This document shows, piece after piece, positions 56,500-64,000 of a stretch of 64,000 bases of DNA. This DNA comes from Litoditis marina. Lineage: Eukaryota; Nematoda; Chromadorea; Rhabditida; Rhabditidae. Numbering within the stretch: position 1 is the stretch's first letter; each line of letters opens with the position of its first letter. Location of the stretch: contig OZ038435.1 in NCBI GenBank assembly GCA_964036275.1, forward strand, positions 8,671,810-8,735,809, given 5' to 3'. Both the position numbers and the translations under genes were made by a program. The notes under the pieces were generated by a model. The model was not told the origin of the DNA. It ran no database searches and saw nothing but the letters and a program-made list of their open reading frames with translations.

Positions 56500-57838
56500 A
56501 CATAGCGAGATATGGCAACACACACCGTATTGGCCTGTTTGGGCAAGAGGGAACCAGGAACCATATAAAGATGAACTTTCTGGGAGACGCATTTGAATTC
56601 TGTTCTCTTTTCTCCCACATCATTGTCAGCCGACTTGCTGCAGGTTCGACAAGCAGAATGACGCGTAATTTTCAGAGGATAGACACGAGGAAGAACTTTT
56701 TCAAAGACATATTTGAATTTCATTTCTTCTCCTCCTTTCTTCTGCCTTTTCTGCGAGAGATGTGGGTGCATCATGCATTGAGTGCCGCCGCATGGCACAT
56801 AGTTGCTCCTTCGCCTACTTTTTTGAGATCATTCGACCATCGATTCCGAGTTTCCCCCCATTATGTATCATATGATCATCCCAATGTCCCGCCAAGTTGG
56901 TCTCGTGCTGATGAAACTTGATTCCGATGAACTTCTAGTTGTTTACTCTTGAGAAGTCCACGGGATCTTCTCGTGAGAACTATCGAACTTCTTCTAAGAT
57001 ATATACCAAGTTTGCGTACTACATCCCGTTGAATGCTAGTGTGCCTCAGGTTGATTGATTGATGTCCGGCTTGTACTGGGAGGTTCACACGTTGTGACAG
57101 TCTGAAATGTAGGAGTGAACATGCGTGACTGTGAATGATTTTCATCTACTAACCATTGTTTCATTCTACCGTAATAGAATCTGTTTCTCAGTAACATAAC
57201 TGATCGAATCGGTTCAAGTCTGGTGCATTTGTACGTTTTCCGTACTATTCCTCGACAACTGTTTTGCTTCTTTTTTTCTTTCCGCGTGTATTTATTATTG
57301 TACCAGTGCTGGCGACAGTTATTTGAATACATTACGGGGCGGGGGGGGACTACAATCAATGACTCGGTTTCTCGCTGTTATTTGATGCCCATACTAGACT
57401 CTGTCTCTCTTTCTCTCGATTATCATACGGACACACATACATATTCGCATAACAAGGAGTCAGTTTCGACACTTTTTGGACTCTTTCTGATTTGAAACCG
57501 ATTTGTAGGTGTTTGGTAGTAATTTGGCATGTGACATCAACACCTAAACGTGTTTCTGGTGTCCTTCTCTGAGCTAACACTTCTTGGAAGCTTGCTTTGG
57601 CAACTTTGACTTTGTTCATTGTTTTATGTGACTGTTACTCATTTTGAAAGATGAGCTTATAAGGGAGATGTAGATATAGTTTGATCTCATAAAGAAGTCA
57701 CTCACCAGTTTTAAAATGTTGTATTATTTTGAACAGAGAAGAGAGTGTTCCTTTCTTCATTCAATCATATTTCGGTTTCTCTTCATTCTCGGCCGTGTAT
57801 GTCATTCATGATATGGCGCGCGACCGTTCGGTTCATGA

Positions 57839-57865
57839 GTGGCACGCGCGCGGCGCGCGCGCCAC
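57839..57865. repeat. CG-alternating palindrome
   Basis: GTGGCACGCGCGCGGCGCGC... ending GCCAC, a 27-bp near-perfect palindrome of alternating CG. It stands out sharply in AT-rich surroundings. Confidence 0.85.
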
Positions 57866-58734
57866 ACTTTGTTTACTGCCGTGGCTACGTCAGGGGCGGC
57901 GGTCATAACTCTGCTGTAATGGATCTCTCGCGGCCTGGTGTCATCAAAACGAATAGTTGTTCGATTTCGCGAACGTATTGACTAATATTATGACTGGGAG
58001 AAGAGGGACATCAGGGGTTCCGAGTAACCAAATTGGAAATCGATCCCGGGATTGGGTAACCGAGTAGTCGATTCTGTTGATAATCGACTGCACATGGTGT
58101 GATTTTTAGAATTTGAGAAAATGAGGGTTTATGCTAGTGTTCTGAACTATTGAATCCTGTTTGTTTCGTCTTCCTTGCACGTTCGAAATCGTCCGTCGCC
58201 TTTGTTTCTCGCCCATCGTTCCTTGGTAGAGCCTGCGGCAACGTGGCCGCGTCTGCGCACCGCCCCAACCAACGTGTTGTCGTGTCTTCGGCGGCGGCTA
58301 CTTTTTCACAAGGCGACATGAAGTATGGCTATGAAACGACTTGATTGGCCGTCCCGTACCCGCGACCAAAACAGCAGCAGTTTCACTGGATTTGGTCACA
58401 ATTCTCGATTCTCGTCGAACTCTGATTTTTGAATCTTGATCTTTTCAATAGTTTTATTTGTGTAGAAAGGAGGTAGGAAGGAACTGATGTAGAACACCTG
58501 AGTGTTTTTAGTCGTTCCTTCTTGATTTGATCTCTCAATCTATTTGTCTGTCGATGTGTTTCCAAGATGCTGGAGTATTGAGTTGTGACCGGTAAAGCTA
58601 ATGTCATATTTAGAGAGCAAGATAGGAAGATATAAGTTTTCAACGCTCGTTTCGCAACTCCGTTAAGAATACAATACTGTGAGAAATAGAAGAAATAGAG
58701 TGAAATTGTCGTAGAGAGATAGAAAGAGAGCGGG

Positions 58735-58760
58735 AGAGAGAGAGAGAGAGAGAGAGAGAA
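58735..58760 (+). repeat. GA microsatellite
   Basis: gagagagagagagagagaga. The 190-codon minus-strand open frame across it is a repeat artefact. Confidence 0.9.
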
Positions 58761-58904
58761 GCAGAGACTATAAGAGTTGGGGCTAGGCGGCTGGCTGGTA
58801 TTCATCATCGCTTTCGCTGCCCCTTCTCTGGTCTCTCTTTTCTTGGCGATTCGACCAACATCTGTTAGTAATGTGTCGATGGCACAACACGACCAGCCAT
58901 CCAT

Positions 58905-59350
58905 CCACCATACATCATCGATTGATTCATTGACAACAGCGGAGAAGAAGTACATGACAGTCTGTCATCTCACTTTCACACCTTCCAAATCACGTGTCAC
59001 GTGAGCTGTTACTTTCACACGTTGTACTGGAATCACGTGGTTCACGTGATCGAACACTTTCATACTTTCTACATCACGTGTCACGTGACACGAGAATTTG
59101 TAGGTTAAATTGGCGTGGTATCTGCTGTGTAGTGCTTTCGTGTTCCATGTGTACTAGGTGGTAATAGAAACTATCCATATACTTTTGATAATCAATGATC
59201 AGCTATTCCATACATAATCGATTGATTCATTGACAAAGAAGATGGCCACATCCTGACAGCTCCATGTCAACACACGTTGTCACTCTCACACTCGGTAGTA
59301 GTATCACGCAATGAGGTTCATGTTTCACGTAATCAACGTGATCTGTCACG
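58905..59350 (+). repeat. Diverged direct duplication containing CACGTG boxes
   Basis: A segment around 58,910 (catcgattgattcattgaca) recurs at about 59,216, roughly 300 bp later, each followed by acacgttgt and cacg-rich sequence. The first unit contains six CACGTG motifs. Confidence 0.65.
58991..59087. promoter_or_regulatory. Six CACGTG palindromes in three pairs
   Basis: CACGTG starts at 58,991, 58,998, 59,034, 59,043, 59,075 and 59,082. The members of each pair are 7, 9 and 7 bases apart and the pairs repeat every 41-43 bases. CACGTG is the E-box bound by bHLH factors such as Myc/Max, USF and CLOCK-type proteins. Function here is inference only. Confidence 0.55.
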
Positions 59351-59673
59351 TTCACAGCTGGAAGTATCTCTAAAAATTCCTATGATTTGTTGTTTCACCT
59401 CTACTAGTTGGCGTTTTGTAGTTTTCTCAACAACTCTGCTGGTTTTCGACATTTCCATCTTGCCCATCTCGCCGAATTGTGTCTGATGTTCGTTGTTTTT
59501 GTCTGGCGATTAGGTTTTGCACTGGAGCTCGGCTGAAGGGAGGGAGTTATTTCATTCAATGTTTACTCTTTTTCTTTTTTCTCTCGCCGGCGCAATATGA
59601 CACCAGCCATTTGGCAGCAGCACAAGTACAATGACGAAAACAGATTTATATATTGGCAATAACTTGGAACTTG

Positions 59674-59806
59674 CAATCGATATCAACTTGATTTATAACT
59701 TTGAAGCGTAATAATCGATACCAACCTGATTTATAACTAGTAATCGATATCAGCTTGATTTATAACTTGAAACTTTTAATCGATATCATCTTGTTTTAAA
59801 ACTCCA
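59674..59806 (+). repeat. Short tandem repeat AATCGATATCANCTTGATTTATAAC
   Basis: Four copies with starts near 59,674, 59,713, 59,742 and 59,778. Spacing is variable (29-39 bp) and the copies are imperfect. Confidence 0.8.
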
Positions 59807-60157
59807 AAGCGTGATCCTGTAATTTGTGGTGATTTGTGTGAGAGTTCGGAATCTTCCAAGTTATAGTTGAAAATGAGACTTTATTAGTTTTGTGTGTCAT
59901 CATTTTGTGTCATTTTTCGTCGCTTGTTGGCTATGGCGAACGAAACAGTAATCATCGGCATATTGTATTAGCGCCGAATGGTTGGTTGGTGGGGGGAAGA
60001 GACCGTGGAAATATTATAGATTAATATATAATATGAATGAGACACAGACAACCAACGTCTTATTATCATATCGAACACCCGAAGAAACACCAAGCACTAT
60101 CTGTATTATGCTATATGTACACGTCTAGTATGGACGTGTAACCATAGGGCAGTCTGT

Positions 60158-60220
60158 TTGTAGTTTGGTCTCGATCATTTCTGTTGGAAGTACGTGAATT
60201 GTGATGTGTAAACTACAACT
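60158..60220. repeat. TTGTAGTTTG hairpin
   Basis: ttgtagtttggtctcgatca on the left and gtaaactacaact on the right, about 40 bases apart. Confidence 0.65.
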
Positions 60221-60874
60221 GACATTTTGTCACTCTCTATTACACGTAGTTTACGCAAAACGTGAATGGTTGACTCTGAGAGTTTTTGAGTCTTGTGTGT
60301 TCGGAAACTGCTCGTACTTTCTGAGTATTCGATGAATGGACGTGAAAACGTGTACTTGAACGTGTTCTCACGTGATATGTATGACTGATGTTGTGCATCA
60401 TTTTTCTAGTCAAGTGTTCAGTCGGTCGGTTTGTTTGGTTTTTGAGCTCTCTGTTCTTCTCACACGCACTTTGTCGCTAATGCGAAGTGAACTTTGAACT
60501 TTGTGTTTTGCTCAGAACAAAGTCACTTGATGAAATTAGGTCTACTGGTCTATCTCTTATTTTCTATGTCATTTCTACTTACAATTAATCGTGTTACATA
60601 CATTCTTGTATGTTGTGAATTGCTAGTGATTTTCTGGACTCGATAGAGAAAGTGAGAGTTGGCGCGTTTCTTGAGATGTTCTGCGTTCACTGGGCAGGGT
60701 AATAAAAGGGGGTGCATGTGCCAACCCCAAAGTCTTTCAGTGTAACGAACTTGGAGCTTGTTGGTTTTAGTTTGTTTCGGTATGGTTTTCGAACGTTTTG
60801 ATGTTCACATACATTTCCCCCCTACCTGTTCGAGAGCAGGACTATGCGATTTATGTTGCCATATCCCGATGTTT

Positions 60875-60944
60875 TTGTAGTTTGAACCCGTTGTTTTTTG
60901 GTTTAGGCCAGTGAATAATGACATGTATTGAGATCAAACTACAA
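60875..60944. repeat. TTGTAGTTTGATC hairpin
   Basis: ttgtagtttgaac (near 60,875) and gatcaaactacaa (60,932-60,944) form arms around about 44 bases. Confidence 0.7.
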
Positions 60945-62719
60945 CAAATTCGATCACTTCCCGACTTCCTATGCCTGAGAGTGCATAATATCTTGCCACC
61001 CACCACCAAGGGGGGCATTGTCCTTTATCTATCTATTTCTATCATTAGGCACCTGTCGCAATCGGGTGCACACACTTATCTCCTTCATTTTTCTCGGTGT
61101 TCTAGCATGTTTTGGTTCGATTTCTACCGCGAAATGTGATTTGTTTTGGTTACTTTATCTCTTGTTGTGTAGTTTAACGAACCCGGTTTTCGGTAACCCA
61201 ATCATATTTTTGAGTAACCGGCTAGCGGTATTATGAGTCAACTTTTTTTTGAAAATTTGGTTTCTTTCAACATTCAATCAACTAGCTAGATATATCTCTT
61301 CAAATTTCAAATCTGTCTGGTGACTCTGGTCTTTTATAGTAGTGGAATGGCATGTAATTGAAGAGATTGATTGCTAACACGCGCCTAGACTTGTATTTAT
61401 TTGCGCTTTTTTGTGTTCTCTGTCATAGGCAGTGGTCAGTTTACCCAACACATTAGCATATGTGAGAGGGGCGCATCTCGTTGCTGGTTAATTAGGCGAG
61501 CATAACAGTTGACCCCCGACTAGCGCGCGCGACACTAGCTAGCCCCTCTCATACCACTCTTTTCACTCTAACTCTATTGATTCTATTTACTACTGGTTTA
61601 CTACTCATGTGGATGGTCTACAGCTCTACTGTGATATAGTTGTGATCTTCTCGCTTTCATTCTATTTCCTACTGGTTACTTGGTATAGGCTCTGTAATCG
61701 GGGTTTGAATGGTATTTTGGTAGTATATCAGTTGATTGACAAGTTTCTCGTTGATTTTCTCGAGGATATGTTTAGTTTTGGAGCAGTTTTCAACTGGTTT
61801 GTCGCCTTGGAACTTGGAACAGCTTTTTGAGCGTAGTTTGGCTCAAATGTTTGTCACTGACTTGTCCAGTTAATCGATTTTCCAAAGAACTATCAATATA
61901 CTTTTGTCTGGGAGCTTATAGTTTGTACAGTTTCTACTTTTCAATAGAATCTGAACATGTTGGGTCGTATTTCATAACTATTGCACCTGCAAGTGTGCAA
62001 TTTCTCAGGGACTGAGGCGTTATCTTCACTTTTTTTGTCTCTTTTTGCTCAATCACGGAATGTAGACAGTAGAAAAGAGGAGTTTCATAATTTCGATGTC
62101 TCAAAGTTGCTGATTATATGCTATAATCTTCAAATGAATGTTTCTAATCTGCTTGTACAATAAGCTGAACTTTCGCGAATTTCGCAAAACGTTCCCGACT
62201 TTTGTAATTTAGCTTAGTTTTTATCTCGCTCAACACGATTTCAATGTCTTATCTTTACTACTTATCAAGTAGAGTTCCTGGTACGGTTTACCGGTATTGC
62301 TACCAAATTAGTTCCCTGTAATTCTATACTCTGAGTTTCTACTGGCACATTTCCTTGTCTTTCAGCAACATATCCACTCTATTACTACTAACTCACTTCC
62401 CCTGTATTTCCACTAACACTTTCTCCCTCCCCCATGTCTGTGCTGTCTAATTGAGGTGGGAACTGTTTGACTCGCGCGCGTCGCTCGTCCTATTCCTACT
62501 CCTATTGCAATTATCGTCCAGTTTGATCCAAATAGGCCGAAACCTCAGCCGCGCATCGATACATGCACCTGGTCACTTTCTCACTTAGACTTAGAAATAG
62601 CTTGGATTTGGTAGACAACAAACCAGTGTTTCACGTTTTGAAGTCACGTGTTTCACGTGTGTCACGAGTTTTGCCAAAAATAGTCTCATTTTACGATTTT
62701 GGCGCAAAGATGTTTGGAT

Positions 62720-63400
62720 TATGATCAAACTACAATTGTGTTCAACTTTTCTTGTAGAAGTGTATGTCATTTCTTGTGAATTGTGATCATCACTCCCACT
62801 TCTGAATGAATTTTTGGAGTGCGTAACAGATAATGATCAATCTACATGTCTATTGACCAAACTACAACTTTGAATTGCTTATCGTATATCAACCTCTCCC
62901 ATTCCAGTCTAAAGTACTTTAAAGTACAACCCTCGTTCAAACTACAACTTATTTGTCCTATATCAGTCATCTACCTTGACCAAACTACAAATATCAACCT
63001 GTCCTCAGTTCCAAAATCTCTATTGACCGAACTACAACTTCTTTGTCCAAACTACAATTATAGTATATTAATTGTCTCCCTCATTCCAGAATACATGTGA
63101 CTGCTTGACTGTTAATTATCAAACTACAATTTCACTGATCAAACGTCAACTATATTTAGTGGTATATCAGTCATCTCTATTGATCAAATTACAATCTACA
63201 ATACTTCCTTGTTGCTTTTATTCTCCGTGCTTATGCTTATGCTTTTCCATTCTAGAATGCATTTCTGAATTGTTTGACAAATCGACTTTAGGCTACGCCT
63301 TTATTGACCAAACTACATCTTTTATGACCAAACTAAATCACTATTGACCAAAGATCACTATTGACCTATTGACCATTTCCATTGATCAAACTACAAGTAT
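62720..63400 (+). repeat. Array of directly repeated GACCAAACTACAA motifs
   Basis: About a dozen copies of ga(t/c)caaactacaa in the same orientation, near 62,722, 62,857, 62,935, 62,978, 63,025, 63,047, 63,117, 63,182, 63,303, 63,327 and 63,383. Spacing is irregular (about 20-130 bp). Some units also contain attccagaatgcatgtga. The array runs up to the first exon of the last gene. Confidence 0.8.
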
Positions 63401-63422
63401 TGATTGTCTTCCCTATTCCAGA

Positions 63423-63877
63423 ATGCATGTGAGTGCTTCGGCGGCGGCAGTCCAACTGTCGCAGTCGGCCGAGTTGAAGACGACGGGAGGCGAGGAGCAG
63501 ATTGACACCATGTACGTTTTAATGATTTATTATTATTTTAAATTTTTTTTAATGAAATCAGTGTCGAAGGTTTGTTAAAGTTGGCCAGTTTCTCCACAAA
63601 CCAATTCTTTTCCGACCTAAACAGGAACCGAATATTCCCGGATCAAGTGGTTCGGCTAGAAAACGAACTAGTTCCATATGGAATCCGGCACGGACCCGGA
63701 ATAACGTTGCGTAGTCACCTAATTGTAGTCATATCACTTTTGTTTCTTTGGTGTTATTCGAAGTTTCCTCGTTCCTGTTACGAACCACGTGGTTTGGGAA
63801 GAATCGGGGAATTAGTTGGATTTTCGCTTGCGAAAGCTTTAAAAAGTAGTGATGCATATAGCCATGGCACGGTCTGA
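63423..63877 (+). CDS. Unrecognised short gene, possibly continuing beyond the window
   Basis: I do not recognise this protein. A first exon 63,423-63,511 (start MHVSASAAAVQLSQSAEL, G/C-rich codons) follows a tattccag acceptor and ends at a good gtacgt donor. A short intron (63,512-63,561) leads via an aaatcag acceptor into a second exon starting IVEGLLKLASFSTNQFFSDL. It stays in frame and open to a TGA at 63,875-63,877, giving about 134 aa. The part after about 63,733 is more AT-rich and could already be intron, with further exons outside the window. The codon character of the first exon and the well-placed splice sites support a real gene. The preceding 24 kb without genes could be its upstream region or a long 5' intron. 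Confidence 0.55.
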
Positions 63878-64000
63878 CTATTCTTCAAAAAAGAACCAAG
63901 CTGGAAGTTGTTTTTCAAAACTCGACAAGGAAGAACGTATTGTGTTCTTTGCTCGGCGCTAAAAAATATGCGCGTACTGGGTGTTAGTCTTAGTTTTTAT

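Noticed and set aside
56316..56798. 160-codon open frame on the minus strand
   Set aside because: It overlaps a TTGTAGTTTGATC hairpin repeat and a locally duplicated segment, shows no domain, and has no splice or polyA context. It is probably a chance frame.
58383..58955. 190-codon open frame on the minus strand
   Set aside because: Its centre is a serine/leucine run produced by the GA microsatellite at 58,735-58,760. No family similarity.
62720..63400. CRISPR-like array of short repeats
   Set aside because: Repeat spacing is irregular, repeats are short and degenerate, and the genome is eukaryotic. It is a derivative of the dispersed hairpin motif.

Overview
This is an animal nuclear genome window, AT-rich (estimated by eye), with many short introns of roughly 0.2-0.75 kb, GT-AG splice sites and abundant short palindromic repeats. 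The recognisable genes are STARD10 (a START-domain lipid-transfer protein), mitochondrial malate dehydrogenase (MDH2) and the mitoribosomal small-subunit protein MRPS31. STARD10 and MRPS31 are known to me as animal families. The species cannot be named from the sequence; an invertebrate is most likely. All exon boundaries were assembled by hand from splice consensus, reading frame and family similarity.

Layout. 1-1.67 kb is non-coding. 1.67-4.72 kb holds an 8-exon STARD10 gene. 5.5-11.6 kb is a candidate mobile element of about 6.1 kb with 203-bp inverted terminal arms; I recognise no transposase in it. 13.66-17.25 kb is MDH2 (7 exons, all introns phase 0), followed 321 bp later by MRPS31 (10 exons, ending at 21.89 kb). 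The block 10,042-22,031 is then repeated head-to-tail at 22,032 to about 34,013. The repeat is virtually identical, with one substitution noticed, giving second copies of MDH2 and MRPS31. It is either a very recent tandem duplication or an assembly artefact. At 34.87-39.07 kb lies a third MRPS31 gene. It is clearly divergent in sequence but has the same ten exons and the same intron phases, so it is an older paralogue.

From 39.1 to 63.4 kb I find no convincing coding sequence. This 24-kb stretch is rich in CT/GA microsatellites, short direct duplications, paired CACGTG boxes and dispersed hairpin repeats. At 63.42 kb a short, unrecognised gene begins and may continue past the right edge.

Biology. 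MDH2 is a TCA-cycle enzyme and MRPS31 is part of the mitochondrial translation machinery, so they form a mitochondrial pair. The small gap between them, and the 3' splice acceptors 0-10 nt upstream of every start codon, fit either an operon with spliced-leader trans-splicing or genes that all carry a 5'UTR intron. At least three short repeat families pepper the introns: a 124-bp TTAA-flanked palindrome, a roughly 170-bp element with imperfect inverted ends, and a TTGTAGTTTGATC hairpin. One palindrome occupies the same intron in the old MRPS31 paralogues and is better conserved than the surrounding sequence.
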